A DNA stretch of 64,000 nucleotides from the NCBI GenBank assembly GCA_031385445.1, contig JANNBM010000052.1, positions 1-64,000 of the forward strand. Direction: 5' to 3'. Made by a program: the position numbers and the translations under genes. Of the stretch, positions 42,188 through 51,570 are shown piece by piece. The notes under the pieces are model-generated. The model saw nothing but the letters and a program-made list of their open reading frames with translations. It did no database searches and was not told the DNA's origin. This stretch comes from CAIYZT01 sp031385445 (GTDB lineage Bacteria > Pseudomonadota > Alphaproteobacteria > Rhodobacterales > Rhodobacteraceae). Each line of letters begins with the position of its first letter. The first letter of the stretch is position 1.

Positions 42188-43801
42188 TTACCGCGCGTCC
42201 GTGAGCACCCTTTCCGCCCCCTTCCAGCCCATCAGGATCGCCGGCGCATTGGTGTTGCCCGCGATCAAGTTCGGAAAGGCGCTGGCATCAATCACCCGCA
42301 GCCCCTGCACCCCGTGCACGCGGCAGCCCGTATCAACCACCGAGGTTGCTGCATCCGGCCCCATCCGCGCCGTGCAACTGGGATGATAAACCGTCCCCGA
42401 CCGCGCCCGGAAATCGGCGATCAAATCCTCATCCGAGCGCACCGCAGGACCCGGCCGCAACTCCTCTGCGACCAAGGGCGCAAAGGCGGGCTGCGCTGCG
42501 ATATGTCGCAGGTATTTCACCGCCGCGAGCATCTCGGTAACGTCATTGTCGGTCGAAAACGCGTTTGCCGTGATCACCGGATGCGCCAATGGGTCTGCAC
42601 TGCGCAGCATGATCTGCCCGCGTGAGGTCGGGCGGCAGTTCGACAGCCCGATCGATAGCCCTGAAAAGGGATCCGGCGTCAGCAAAGGCCGCTCGCCATT
42701 GCGGGGGATCAGCGTCGAAAAGGCTTGAAAATACAGCTGCATATTCGGGCGGTCCAGATCGGGCCGCGTGCGGAAAAACCCGCCGCCATGATTGATCGAC
42801 TTGGCCAGCGGCCCGCCGCCCGTCAAGAAATACTGCATTCCCACCAACGCCTTACCCCACCAGGGTCGCAGGATGTCATTGTAGGTCGGCACCTTCATCC
42901 GCCAGGTGTAATTGATGCCTTGATGATCGTTCAGATGTGCGCCGACATTGGCGTTGTCCAAAATCACCGGCAGGCCAAGCCCCGCCAGCAGCCCCCCCGG
43001 CCCGATCCCCGACAGCTGCAACAGCTGCGGCGAGTTGATCGCCCCGCCCGCCAAAATCACCTCGCCATTGCAGCGCATCTCGCGCTTTTGCCCGCCCTGC
43101 ACATACTCCACCCCGACCGCGCGCCGCCCCTCCATGATCACCTTGGTGGCTTGCGCCTGCGTGATCACCTTCAGGTTCGCGCGCCCCATCGCCGGGTGCA
43201 AAAACGCCCGCGCGGTGGAATTGCGCCGCGCGCCCTTGATCGTCATCTGATAGATGCCCGCGCCTTCCTGCTCTGCGCCGTTGAAATCAGGATTGCGCGG
43301 CAAACCCGCCTGCCCGCAGGCCGCGATATAGTCGTGCACCAAGGGATGCAGCCCCTTGCGATTGGCCGAAATGAACAAAGGCCCGCCCTTGCCGCGCCAC
43401 GCATCGCCCCCCGCCTCGGTGTCCTCGATCGCGCGGTAGGCCGCCAGACAGTCACTCCAGCCCCAGCCCGGATTGCCCGCCCCCCATTCTTCGTAATCCG
43501 CCTTGTGCCCCCGGATCCAGACCATCGCATTGATGCTCGACGATCCGCCCAACATCTTTCCCCGCGGCCAGAAATCCTGTTGCCCCGCCAGCCCCGGATC
43601 AGGCTCGGTCTTGTACATCCAGTTCACTGCCGGATCGTAAAACAGCTTGCCATAACCCAGCGGCAAATGGACGTAAAACCGCCTGTCTGTGCTCCCCGCC
43701 TCCAACACGGTGACGCGGTGCTTGCCATTTTCAGACAAGCGGTTGGCCAGAACAGAGCCCGCCGAGCCTGCGCCTACGATGATGTAATCGGTGTCGTGCA
43801 T
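42188..43801 (-). CDS. GMC-family FAD-dependent oxidoreductase
   Basis: 537-residue glucose-methanol-choline oxidoreductase. The FAD-binding motif YIIVGAGSAGSVLANRLSE opens the protein. PRGKMLGGSSSINAMVWIRG is GMC signature 1, and ILAGGAINSPQLLQLSGIGP is signature 2. The C-terminal YHPSCTARMG holds the active-site His, and the second conserved His/Asn lies in IAGNTNAPAILMG. It resembles alcohol dehydrogenases of the choline dehydrogenase group but not BetA specifically. It is the last gene on the minus strand of the carnitine cluster, 164 bp after the hydratase gene; whether it belongs to the same transcript is uncertain. Confidence 0.88.
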   Translation of the reverse strand: MHDTDYIIVGAGSAGSVLANRLSENGKHRVTVLEAGSTDRRFYVHLPLGYGKLFYDPAVNWMYKTEPDPGLAGQQDFWPRGKMLGGSSSINAMVWIRGHKADYEEWGAGNPGWGWSDCLAAYRAIEDTEAGGDAWRGKGGPLFISANRKGLHPLVHDYIAACGQAGLPRNPDFNGAEQEGAGIYQMTIKGARRNSTARAFLHPAMGRANLKVITQAQATKVIMEGRRAVGVEYVQGGQKREMRCNGEVILAGGAINSPQLLQLSGIGPGGLLAGLGLPVILDNANVGAHLNDHQGINYTWRMKVPTYNDILRPWWGKALVGMQYFLTGGGPLAKSINHGGGFFRTRPDLDRPNMQLYFQAFSTLIPRNGERPLLTPDPFSGLSIGLSNCRPTSRGQIMLRSADPLAHPVITANAFSTDNDVTEMLAAVKYLRHIAAQPAFAPLVAEELRPGPAVRSDEDLIADFRARSGTVYHPSCTARMGPDAATSVVDTGCRVHGVQGLRVIDASAFPNLIAGNTNAPAILMGWKGAERVLTDAR

Positions 43802-43965
43802 GGCGGTCCTATTATAGAGGCAAAGGCCCTAACACCGCGCGCCGGGGCACTGCCCCGGGCCCCGGGATATTTGGGCCAAAATGAAATCGCAAGGTCGAGC
43901 ATAATGTTTGTGGTCCGATTGGCCCCGCCCAATCCCGACAGGAAGGCGTCGCAGATCCGGCAGGA

Positions 43966-44766
43966 TCACTTCCCCTGCCAGACCGGCTCGCGCTTCTCGG
44001 CAAAGGCCCGGGCCCCTTCCAACTGGTCCTCGCTGGAATAAAGCCGGTCCACCGTCTGCATCTGCCGCGTGGTGATCCGGTTCAGCGCGTCCTGAAACCG
44101 CATATCCTCGGCCTGCCGCACCACTTCCTTGATCGCGGCATAAACCAGCGGCGGCCCCGATTCCAAAAGCCGCGCCAGATCCCAGGCCTTGGCCAGCAAA
44201 TCGCCCGGCGCGCAAATTTCCTTTACGATCCCCCAGCGCTGCGCCTCGGCCGCGTCAAACCAGCGGCCCGTCAGCAAAAGATCCATCGCCACATGATAGG
44301 GAATGCGCTTGGGCAACTTGATCGAGGCGGCATCGGCCACCGTGCCGCTTCGGATCTCGGGCAGGGCGAAGGTGGCGTTGTGCGAACACAATATCAGGTC
44401 CGCCGACAAGGCCAGCTCCAACCCGCCGCCACAGCAAATGCCGTTCACCGCCGCGATCACTGGCTTGTTCAGGTTCGGCAATTCCTGCAGGCCGCCAAAG
44501 CCGCCCACCCCGTAATCGCCGTCCACCGCATCCCCGCCCGCCGCCGCCTTCAGATCCCATCCGGGGCAAAAGAATTTCTCCCCCTCGGCCCGCAGGATGC
44601 AAACCCGCAAACTGTCATCATCGCGAAAGGCGCGAAAAGTCAGCCCCATGATGCGGCTGGTCACAAGGTCAATCGCATTGGCCTTCGGGCGGTCCAGCGT
44701 CACCTCTAAAACCGCGCCCTCACGCCGGGTCTTGATCGGCCCCTCCGCCGTCATCTGCATTCCCAT
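43966..44766 (-). CDS. caiD: Crotonobetainyl-CoA hydratase (CaiD-like)
   Basis: 266-residue enoyl-CoA hydratase of the crotonase family. GWDLKAAAGGDAVDGDYGVG and GGLQELPNLNKPVIAAVNGI closely follow carnitinyl-CoA dehydratase, and CCGGGLELALSADLI and IRSGTVADAASIKLPKRIPY are the oxyanion-hole and catalytic segments. It would hydrate crotonobetainyl-CoA to L-carnitinyl-CoA. The ATG at 44766 is chosen because AGGAGG lies eight bases upstream; a GTG at 44769 overlapping the ligase stop is the alternative. Placement directly after the acyl-CoA ligase and dehydrogenase supports a gamma-butyrobetaine beta-oxidation role. Confidence 0.88.
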   Translation of the reverse strand: MGMQMTAEGPIKTRREGAVLEVTLDRPKANAIDLVTSRIMGLTFRAFRDDDSLRVCILRAEGEKFFCPGWDLKAAAGGDAVDGDYGVGGFGGLQELPNLNKPVIAAVNGICCGGGLELALSADLILCSHNATFALPEIRSGTVADAASIKLPKRIPYHVAMDLLLTGRWFDAAEAQRWGIVKEICAPGDLLAKAWDLARLLESGPPLVYAAIKEVVRQAEDMRFQDALNRITTRQMQTVDRLYSSEDQLEGARAFAEKREPVWQGK

Positions 44767-46760
44767 CACACGATCCTCCTGATCAGCGCATCCACCGCAA
44801 CCGCCCCATCCTCGCGCACAAGGATCGGATTTATCTCAATCTCTTCAAGGCTTTGGTCCGCCGCCATCAGCGCGCCCAGCCGCACCGCAATCGCCGCCAC
44901 CGCCGCCATATCCGCCCGCGCCCGCCCGCGATAGCCATCCAGCAGCGGCCACAGCCGCAACCGCCGCAGCGCCGCCAGAACCTCGGCCTCGTTCACCGGC
45001 AGGATCAGCGTCACCGTATCGGCCAAAACCTCTGCCGCGATGCCGCCCATCCCGAGCGTCAGGCTGACCCCGTAAACCGGATCACGCTGCAACCCCAAAA
45101 GGATCTCGCCCACCGCGCCCGTCACCATCTCTTCGCAAAGATAGCCGCTCGCGCCCGCCATCTCGGCCTGCCCCTTCAGCGAGCTCAAGCCCAGCCGCAC
45201 CGCGCCCGCTTCGGTCTTATGCGCAAATCCCAGACCTTTCAGCGCGAAAGGCGCCGTCAACCGCGCCGCCTTTGCCGCCACCTCGGCCAGGCTCGCCCCC
45301 GTCACCGACCGGGGCACCGCAACCCCCGCCGCCGCCAGAACCGCCTTGCCTTTCGCCTCGCTCAGCATCCCCGCCTCGCGCGGGGGGCGCGCCGCAAAGG
45401 GTTGCCACCCCGGCAAACCCGGCGCCGTCTGCGCCGCCTTGATCGCGGCCAAAGCCGTCTCAAGCCCCAGCAGCACGCAAACCCCCTGATCCATCATTTC
45501 GCCCACCCGTCCCTCGCCGAAATTCTCGGCAATCAAGGCAACCGGAAGCGCAACCTTGCCCGTCGCCACCTGCGCCGCCACGATGGCGTCAAAGGCCGGC
45601 TGATAGCTGGACGGGTCGCAGCGGTCCGGCCTTGGGCTGTCGATGATATAGATCCCCGCGTCATAGGGCGCGAGCATGGCGCTGAAAACCTCGGTAATCT
45701 TTGGCCCGTCGCCCCAGATGAACGTGTGGTAATCCAGAGGGTTAGAGATGGTCGGAATCTCGCCCAGCACATCAAACAGCCGATCATGCGTGGCCTGCGG
45801 CACCGGCGGAAAGTCAAGCCCGAACGGCGCCGCCAGATCCGCCACCAATCCGGCCTCGCCGCCCGAACAGGACACGCTGCACAGGCGCGTGCCGATCTGC
45901 GGCCCGTGCGTGTGGAAAATCTTCAAGGTTTCGATCAACTCCGAGGGCGTGTTCACCTCGGCAACCCCAACCTGCCGCAGAAACGCTGACGAAGCCGCCC
46001 CGCCCCCGGCCAGACTGGCCGTGTGGCTGGCCGCAGCCGTCCGGCTTGATTCGGTCTTGCCCGACTTGATCACCACCACGCCCTTGCCCGCTGCCCGCGC
46101 CTTTTGCGCCAGAGCGGCAAAGGCCGCAGCATCCCCCATCCCCTCGATGTACATCCCCAAGGCCGTCACCCGCGGATCGTCCAACAGCGCGCTGGCCAAA
46201 TCAGCCAGCCCGACCACCGCAGCATTCCCAAGACAGGCGACATAGGCCACCGGCAGACCCCGCTGCTGCATGCCCATGTTGATCACGATGTTGGACGACT
46301 GACTGACCAAAGCCACGCCCCTGTCCACCCGGACCCCGCCATGCTGATCCGGCCACAAAAGCGCCCCGTCTAGGTAATTGATCACCCCATAACAATTCGG
46401 CCCTAGGATCGGCATGTCCCGTGCCGCCGCGACCAGCCGGTCCTGCAACTCCGGCGCGCCCGCCTCGGTCCAGCCCGAGGCAAAACAAATCGCCCCCCCG
46501 GCCCCCATGGCCGACAGTTCGGCCACCACCTCGACCGTGGCATGCCGATTCACCCCGATAAACGTCGCATCCGGTGCGGAGGGCAGATCGGCAAGCGAAG
46601 CATAGGCCCGCAGCCCCCCAACCTCGGCCTTGGTCGGATGCACCGGCCAGACCGGGCCCTCAAAGCCCATCTTCGCGCATTGCTCGATCACATTCAGCGC
46701 CCAACCCCCGCCAAGAACGGCGATGGATTTGGGGCGAAGGAGACGGTTCAGATCCTTCAT
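44766..46760 (-). CDS. NDP-forming acyl-CoA ligase family protein (likely gamma-butyrobetaine/carnitine CoA ligase)
   Basis: 664-residue acyl-CoA synthetase of the NDP-forming type. The N-terminal CoA-binding domain starts at RPKSIAVLGGGWALNVIEQC, a succinyl-CoA-ligase-like middle contains the phospho-His region AAASHTASLAGGG, and a C-terminal ATP-grasp domain spans roughly residues 445-664 (FALKGLGFAHKTEAGAVRLG, ending EIEINPILVREDGAVAVDAL). Here it lies between an acyl-CoA dehydrogenase and a CaiD-like hydratase, so it probably activates gamma-butyrobetaine (and perhaps carnitine). AMP-forming CaiC-type ligases do this in Enterobacteria; the domain type differs, as in the alphaproteobacterial pathway. 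Confidence 0.82.
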   Translation of the reverse strand: MKDLNRLLRPKSIAVLGGGWALNVIEQCAKMGFEGPVWPVHPTKAEVGGLRAYASLADLPSAPDATFIGVNRHATVEVVAELSAMGAGGAICFASGWTEAGAPELQDRLVAAARDMPILGPNCYGVINYLDGALLWPDQHGGVRVDRGVALVSQSSNIVINMGMQQRGLPVAYVACLGNAAVVGLADLASALLDDPRVTALGMYIEGMGDAAAFAALAQKARAAGKGVVVIKSGKTESSRTAAASHTASLAGGGAASSAFLRQVGVAEVNTPSELIETLKIFHTHGPQIGTRLCSVSCSGGEAGLVADLAAPFGLDFPPVPQATHDRLFDVLGEIPTISNPLDYHTFIWGDGPKITEVFSAMLAPYDAGIYIIDSPRPDRCDPSSYQPAFDAIVAAQVATGKVALPVALIAENFGEGRVGEMMDQGVCVLLGLETALAAIKAAQTAPGLPGWQPFAARPPREAGMLSEAKGKAVLAAAGVAVPRSVTGASLAEVAAKAARLTAPFALKGLGFAHKTEAGAVRLGLSSLKGQAEMAGASGYLCEEMVTGAVGEILLGLQRDPVYGVSLTLGMGGIAAEVLADTVTLILPVNEAEVLAALRRLRLWPLLDGYRGRARADMAAVAAIAVRLGALMAADQSLEEIEINPILVREDGAVAVDALIRRIV

Positions 46761-46817
46761 GGCTGACCTGCGGTCTGGCGGCCAGCGCCGGGGGTTTCAC
46801 ACCCCCGGACCCCCGTG

Positions 46818-46978
46818 GGATAGTTTTGGACAGATGAATGAAAAAGAAGTCCCCCTGCCCCGAACTGTCGAGGCAGGGTTTCACCTGTCACCGTCATCGG
46901 GATCCCTCCCTGTTCGGCACGTCCATCATGCAAGATCATGTTTAACACTTCGTTACTTTCATCTGTCCCAAAATATCC
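46818..46978. repeat. Inverted pair of the dispersed intergenic motif
   Basis: A plus-oriented copy (GGATAGTTTTGGACAGATGA, 46818-46840) and a minus-oriented copy (46957-46978, reading GGATATTTTGGGACAGATGA on that strand) flank about 116 bp without a gene. Both are bordered by C- or G-rich runs. This occupies the gap between the ligase and acyl-CoA dehydrogenase genes. Confidence 0.8.
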
Positions 46979-47044
46979 GCAAGGGGTGAGGCCGCAGGCC
47001 GAGGGGGGCGGCAGCCCTCCTGATTTTTCGCAGAAAAATCGCTT

Positions 47045-48208
47045 TTATGCTCCATGCGGGCGCAGAAGTTCCCGGCTGATGATGTGGCGCTGAATCTCGC
47101 TGGTGCCTTCCCAGATCCGCTCCACCCGCGCGTCGCGCCAGATCCGCTCCAGTGGCAATTCCTCCATCAACCCCATCCCGCCGTGGATCTGGATCGCTTC
47201 ATCTGCGATCATCGCCAAAACCTCGCTCGCCTTCAACTTGGCCATCGCCATATCGGCCTCCGTCACCGTCCCCTGATCATATTTCCACGCCGCCTCGCGC
47301 GTCAAAAGCTCTGCCGCCTTCAACTCCATCGCCATATCGGCCAGCTTGAAGGAGACACCCTGAAACTTGCCGATCTGCTGACCGAACTGCTTGCGCTCGG
47401 CGGCATAGCTGATGGCAAGCGCGAGCGCCCGTTCGCCCCGGCCCAGACAGGTTGACGCGACCTGAAGCCGCGTCGCGCCCAGCCAGGAATTTGCCACCTC
47501 AAATCCTTTATGGACCTCCCCCAGGATCTGCCGTTTATTCAAACGGCAATCGTCAAATTCCAGCACAGCGTTGGTATAGCCGCGGTGCGAGACGTTGCGA
47601 TACCCCTCGCGCACGCTGAACCCTTTGGTGCCCTTATCGACGAAAAACGCCGTAATGCGTTTTTTGGGGCCGCGCGGGGTCTGTTCTTCGCCCGTTGCCA
47701 TAAAGACAATCGCAAACCCCGCCAGATCGCCGTGACTGATGAAATGCTTGGTGCCGTTCAGGATCCAATCATCGCCATCAGGTCGCGCATTCGCCTTCAT
47801 ACCGCGCAAATCCGACCCGGCCTCCGGCTCCGTCATCGCGAGGCAGTCCCAGGTTTCGCCCCGGATGCAGGGCATCAGGTACTGTTCACGCTGCGCCGCA
47901 TTGCCCGCGAGCAGAATGTTTGACGGCCGCGCAACGCAGGTCCAGTGCAGCGCGTAATTCGCCCGGCCCAGTTCCTTTTCATACAAAAGCCAAGACAGCG
48001 TATCCAGCCCCGCCCCGCCCAGTTCGGCGGGCATGTTGGCCGCGTACAGCCCGGCGGCGATGGCCTTGGCTTGCAGCTCTTTGATCAGCTCTATCGGCAA
48101 ATGCCCGGATCGTTCCACCGCCGCCTCATGCGGATACAATTCGCGCTCGACAAAGCTGCGCGTGGCGTCGACGATCATTTTTTGCTCGTCACTCAGTCCA
48201 AAATCCAT
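47045..48208 (-). CDS. Acyl-CoA dehydrogenase (likely gamma-butyrobetainyl-CoA dehydrogenase)
   Basis: 387-residue FAD-dependent acyl-CoA dehydrogenase. Landmarks are CLAMTEPEAGSDLRGMKANA (FAD/acyl binding), GTKHFISHGDLAGFAIVFMA, and AIQIHGGMGLMEELPLERIW, with the catalytic-base region ending RIWEGTSEIQRHIISRELLR. The start at 48208 follows AAGGAGGATCTG, a strong ribosome site; an upstream ATG at 48229 was rejected. It would oxidise gamma-butyrobetainyl-CoA to crotonobetainyl-CoA ahead of CaiD. The electron acceptor ETF is not encoded in the window. Confidence 0.87.
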   Translation of the reverse strand: MDFGLSDEQKMIVDATRSFVERELYPHEAAVERSGHLPIELIKELQAKAIAAGLYAANMPAELGGAGLDTLSWLLYEKELGRANYALHWTCVARPSNILLAGNAAQREQYLMPCIRGETWDCLAMTEPEAGSDLRGMKANARPDGDDWILNGTKHFISHGDLAGFAIVFMATGEEQTPRGPKKRITAFFVDKGTKGFSVREGYRNVSHRGYTNAVLEFDDCRLNKRQILGEVHKGFEVANSWLGATRLQVASTCLGRGERALALAISYAAERKQFGQQIGKFQGVSFKLADMAMELKAAELLTREAAWKYDQGTVTEADMAMAKLKASEVLAMIADEAIQIHGGMGLMEELPLERIWRDARVERIWEGTSEIQRHIISRELLRPHGA

Positions 48209-48218
48209 CAGATCCTCC

Positions 48219-48971
48219 TTAGGGATCAACGTTATACGTCATTCCGTCCACCGCAAGCGCCTGCCCCGACACCATCCGCGCGCCATCCGAGGCGAGGAAC
48301 AGCGCCATCGCCGCCACATCGCCCGGGTCCGACAACCGCTTCATCGCCGTGCCTGCCGCATAGCCCCTGCGCACCGCGTCCGGGCTCATGCCCTTGGCCG
48401 CGGCCTCTGCCGCGATCACCCTATCAATGCGCGGCCCGTTTACCGAGCCGGGGCAGATCGCATTGGCGCGAATGCCGTAGGGCCCCAGCTCCATCGCCAC
48501 CGTTTTCATCAGCCCGATCACGCCCCATTTCGCCGCCACATAGGGCGCGCGGAACGGCGTGCCGTAAAGACCCGAGGTGGAGGAGGTGAAAATCATCACC
48601 CCCGCCCCCGCCGGTTTCATCATCCGCGCCCCGTATTTGGCCGCCAGCATCGCCCCGTCCAGATTGACCGCCAGACACTGGTGCCACTCCTCCAGCAGCA
48701 TGTCGTCGATTGCCACAGTCGGTCCCTTGATCCCGGCATTGGCGCACAGCACGTCCAGCCCGCCCCAATCCGCCGCGATGTCTGCGAACAGCAGGTCCAT
48801 CGCCGCCTCATTGCTGGCTTCGCACAGCGTGCCCCTGATCTGCGCAGGCAAAGCCGCGATCATCGCCGCGTCAACATCACTCACCCAGACGCGATAGCCT
48901 GCCTGCGCAAAAGCCCGCGCCATCACCAGCCCGATGCCATTCGCCCCCGCCGTGATCAGAACACGCTTCAC
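48219..48971 (-). CDS. SDR-family oxidoreductase in the carnitine operon
   Basis: 250-residue short-chain dehydrogenase. The cofactor motif is LITAGANGIGLVMARAFAQA (TGxxxGIG with Thr-Ala), followed by NAG in DVLCANAGIKGP, catalytic Ser in MIFTSSTSGLYG, Tyr-x-x-x-Lys in APYVAAKWGVIGL, and the C-terminal VSGQALAVDGMTYN. The GTG start at 48971 overlaps the carnitine dehydrogenase-thioesterase stop (GTGA), so the two are translationally coupled. No step in the known gamma-butyrobetaine to glycine betaine route requires an additional SDR, so its substrate is open; D-carnitine or 3-dehydrocarnitine reduction are guesses only. Confidence 0.87.
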   Translation of the reverse strand: MKRVLITAGANGIGLVMARAFAQAGYRVWVSDVDAAMIAALPAQIRGTLCEASNEAAMDLLFADIAADWGGLDVLCANAGIKGPTVAIDDMLLEEWHQCLAVNLDGAMLAAKYGARMMKPAGAGVMIFTSSTSGLYGTPFRAPYVAAKWGVIGLMKTVAMELGPYGIRANAICPGSVNGPRIDRVIAAEAAAKGMSPDAVRRGYAAGTAMKRLSDPGDVAAMALFLASDGARMVSGQALAVDGMTYNVDP

Positions 48972-50431
48972 TTCTTCTGCCCGACCGCCCGTCCCGCGCC
49001 TTCGGGCAACGCCAATCCTGCATGCGCCTCGGCTACGCTGCGCAATTTGCTCCAGACCTCGGCGCTTGCCGGGGCGGATTTGCCCGTTGCCATATCGACA
49101 TGCAGGCACAATTGTTCGATCGTGGCCACGCAAGTCTCGCCCTTCATCACCCTGACAAAACTGCGAAACCGTTTTTCATCGGCGCTGATGATCTGCACCG
49201 TTCCGATCAGCCTGTCGCCCAGCTTTGCCTCGCCCAGATGGCGGATATGGGTTTCAGCGGAATAAAAGCTGTGCCCGCCCGCCACATAATCCATCCCCGC
49301 CCCGATCAGCCGCAAGAAGGCGTCGATGGTTTCGGAATTGGCAAAGTAATAGCGGCTTTCGGTCATGTGGCCGTTGTAATCGATCCAGCCCGGCAGCACC
49401 TGCATATGCGCCATAATCAGCGGCTCGGCCTTTGGCCCCTTGTCCGTCTGATCGTGAAACACCGCCGCTCGCGCCTCGTCATGGGCGCGCAAAACCTTGC
49501 CCGCGCCCCAGTTCCGCTCTTTGAGCGCCCGCAAAAACCCCACAAGGTTCTGATCGCGGATCCGCTCCAACTCGCGGATCGAATAGGCGCCCGATTGCGC
49601 ATCCGACTGGTTCGCGACCAGATCGACCAGCGCATCGTTGAACTCTGGCACATCCATCAGCTTGGTCCATGGCCATTTCAGCGCCGGGCCGAACTGCGCC
49701 ATGAAATGCCGCATTCCCGCCTCGCCCCCCGCCACGCGGTAGGTTTCAAACAGCCCCATCTGCCCCCAGCGCAAACCGAAGCCCATGCGGATCGCATCGT
49801 CAATCTCGCTGGTGGTCGCCACCCCGTCCTTCAGCATCCACAGCGCCTCGCGCCAGACCGCCTCAAGAAAACGGTTGCCGATGAAAGCGTCGATCTCCTT
49901 GCGGATCACCAGCGGGAACATCCCGATGTCTTTCATGATCGCCACGGTCTTTTCGATCGTCTCTTCGGAATTCGCCTCGGACCCGGATATTTCGGACAGG
50001 GGCAACAGGTAAACCGGGTTGAACGGATGTGCGACAATGATGTTATGCGGCGCGGGGCTGCCCTTTTGCAGATCAGACGCCTTGAACCCGCTGGTGGATG
50101 ATCCGATCAGAACCCCGGGATTGGCCTGCTGCAGCTGGGCATAGACCTTGTGCTTCAGCTCGATCCGCTCGGACACGCTTTCCTGAACATATTCTGCGCC
50201 TTCGACCGCCTCGCCGATGGTGCCGTGAAAGGTCAGCGTGCCCTCGGGCGGCATCGGCACATCCGACAAGGCGGGCAACGCCAGCCGCGCATTGCCCATC
50301 ACCGCCGCAATCTTGCGCTCCGCCTGCGGATCAGGGTCGAACACCCCCACATCCCAACCGTTCAGCAAAAAGCGCGCCGCCCAACCGCCGCCAATAACCC
50401 CGCCACCGATGATGGCCGCTTTGCGTGTCAT
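48968..50431 (-). CDS. lcdH: Carnitine 3-dehydrogenase fused to betainyl-CoA thioesterase
   Basis: 487-residue bifunctional protein. Residues 1-320 are a 3-hydroxyacyl-CoA-dehydrogenase-type module (Rossmann motif AAIIGGGVIGGGWAARFLLN, VQESVSERIELKHKVYAQLQ, VAHPFNPVYLLPL, EIDAFIGNRFLEAVWREAL) matching L-carnitine 3-dehydrogenase. Residues from about 340 form a 4-hydroxybenzoyl-CoA-thioesterase hotdog (VLPGWIDYNGHMTESRYYFA), as in the alphaproteobacterial CdhAB fusion. It oxidises L-carnitine to 3-dehydrocarnitine and hydrolyses betainyl-CoA to glycine betaine. It follows the BKACE gene with a 149-bp GC-rich gap containing two hairpins. Confidence 0.93.
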   Translation of the reverse strand: MTRKAAIIGGGVIGGGWAARFLLNGWDVGVFDPDPQAERKIAAVMGNARLALPALSDVPMPPEGTLTFHGTIGEAVEGAEYVQESVSERIELKHKVYAQLQQANPGVLIGSSTSGFKASDLQKGSPAPHNIIVAHPFNPVYLLPLSEISGSEANSEETIEKTVAIMKDIGMFPLVIRKEIDAFIGNRFLEAVWREALWMLKDGVATTSEIDDAIRMGFGLRWGQMGLFETYRVAGGEAGMRHFMAQFGPALKWPWTKLMDVPEFNDALVDLVANQSDAQSGAYSIRELERIRDQNLVGFLRALKERNWGAGKVLRAHDEARAAVFHDQTDKGPKAEPLIMAHMQVLPGWIDYNGHMTESRYYFANSETIDAFLRLIGAGMDYVAGGHSFYSAETHIRHLGEAKLGDRLIGTVQIISADEKRFRSFVRVMKGETCVATIEQLCLHVDMATGKSAPASAEVWSKLRSVAEAHAGLALPEGAGRAVGQKK

Positions 50432-50475
50432 AGTTCCGTCCCTTCATTCTTTGGGGGCCGCCCCCCCCACCCCAT

Positions 50476-50566
50476 CCCTCCCCACCAAAGGGGGAGGGGG
50501 CCGCCCTGTCCTGTTATCACCGCCCCGGCGCCCCAAATGCTTCCCTCCCCCCCTTGTGGGGGAGGG
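50476..50566. repeat. Two GC-rich hairpins between cleavage-enzyme and dehydrogenase genes
   Basis: CCCTCCCC (50476-50483) pairs with GGGGGAGGG (50490-50498), and CCCTCCCCC (from 50543) pairs with GGGGGAGGG (50558-50566). They are near-identical stems in direct succession in the 149-bp gap of the operon. No T run follows, so processing or mRNA stabilisation fits better than termination. Confidence 0.65.
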
Positions 50567-50580
50567 TCAGGGTGGGGGGG

Positions 50581-51495
50581 CTACCTCGGCAAAGGCGCCC
50601 GCTTTTCCAACTTCAACTTCGCCCGCACCTCTGCCGGCGTGATCACCCGCGCGCCCATGTTGGAAATCACCGTCACAGCGCGCTCGACCAGTTGTGCATT
50701 GGTGGCGAGCACGCCTTTGTCCAACCAAAGGTTGTCCTCCAGCCCCACCCGGCAATTGCCCCCCGCCAGAACCGCCGCCGCGACGTAAGCCATCTGGTTG
50801 CGCCCCAGACCAAAGGCCGACCATATCCAGTGTGACGGCACATTATTGACCATGGCAAGGAAGGTGTTCAGATCATCCGGCGCGCCCCATGGCACGCCCA
50901 TGCACAGCTGCACCAGCACCGGATCAGGAATGATGCCCTCACTCGCGATCTGTTTGGCGAGCCAAAGATGCCCGGTGTCAAAAGCCTCAACTTCGATGCG
51001 CACGCCCGAAGCGACCATCCGCTTGGCCATATCGCGCAAAAGGCCGGGCGTGTTGACCATCACATAGTCGGCCTCGTTGAAATTCATCGTGCCGCAGTCA
51101 AGCGTGCAGATCTCGGGGCGGCAATCCACCACATGCGCCACCCGCTCCGCCGCGCCCGCCATGTCCGATTTCGGCCCCATCTCGTGCATCCGCTCGGTGC
51201 CGTCGAACAGCAGATCCCCGCCCATGCCGGCGGTCAGGTTCAGCACCACATCGGTGCCACTGTCGCGGATCCGTTCCGTCACCTCACGGTACATCGCGCC
51301 GTCGCGGCTCGGCTTGCCGGTTTCAGGGTCGCGCACATGACAGTGCACAATCGCGGCTCCCGCCTTGGCCGCATCAATCGCCGACCTGGCAATTTGCTCG
51401 GGCGAGCGCGGCACATGCGGGCTGCGGTCCTGCGTGCCGCCCGATCCGGTCACGGCGCAGGTGATGAAAACATCGCGGTTCATGGCCAAAGGCAT
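50581..51495 (-). CDS. BKACE-family 3-dehydrocarnitine cleavage enzyme (CdhC-like)
   Basis: 304-residue beta-keto acid cleavage enzyme (DUF849 family), zinc dependent. It condenses 3-dehydrocarnitine with acetyl-CoA to give betainyl-CoA and acetoacetate. Markers are FITCAVTGSGGTQDRSPHVP, the metal-binding GAAIVHCHVRDPETGKPSRD, LNLTAGMGG, EAFDTGHLWL and the C-terminal GGNCRVGLEDNLWLDKGVLA. The start is the ATG at 51495, behind TGAGGAGGATAAAC. As first gene of the minus-strand operon, it faces the divergent GlxA-type regulator across 75 bp. The order with lcdH fixes the substrate assignment among BKACE enzymes. Confidence 0.92.
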   Translation of the reverse strand: MPLAMNRDVFITCAVTGSGGTQDRSPHVPRSPEQIARSAIDAAKAGAAIVHCHVRDPETGKPSRDGAMYREVTERIRDSGTDVVLNLTAGMGGDLLFDGTERMHEMGPKSDMAGAAERVAHVVDCRPEICTLDCGTMNFNEADYVMVNTPGLLRDMAKRMVASGVRIEVEAFDTGHLWLAKQIASEGIIPDPVLVQLCMGVPWGAPDDLNTFLAMVNNVPSHWIWSAFGLGRNQMAYVAAAVLAGGNCRVGLEDNLWLDKGVLATNAQLVERAVTVISNMGARVITPAEVRAKLKLEKRAPLPR

Positions 51496-51570
51496 GTTTA
51501 TCCTCCTCAAACGGCTTTGCGCCAGCATAGCGCCCTTGCGCGCGTGCCCCTGACAAATTACGAAACAAAG

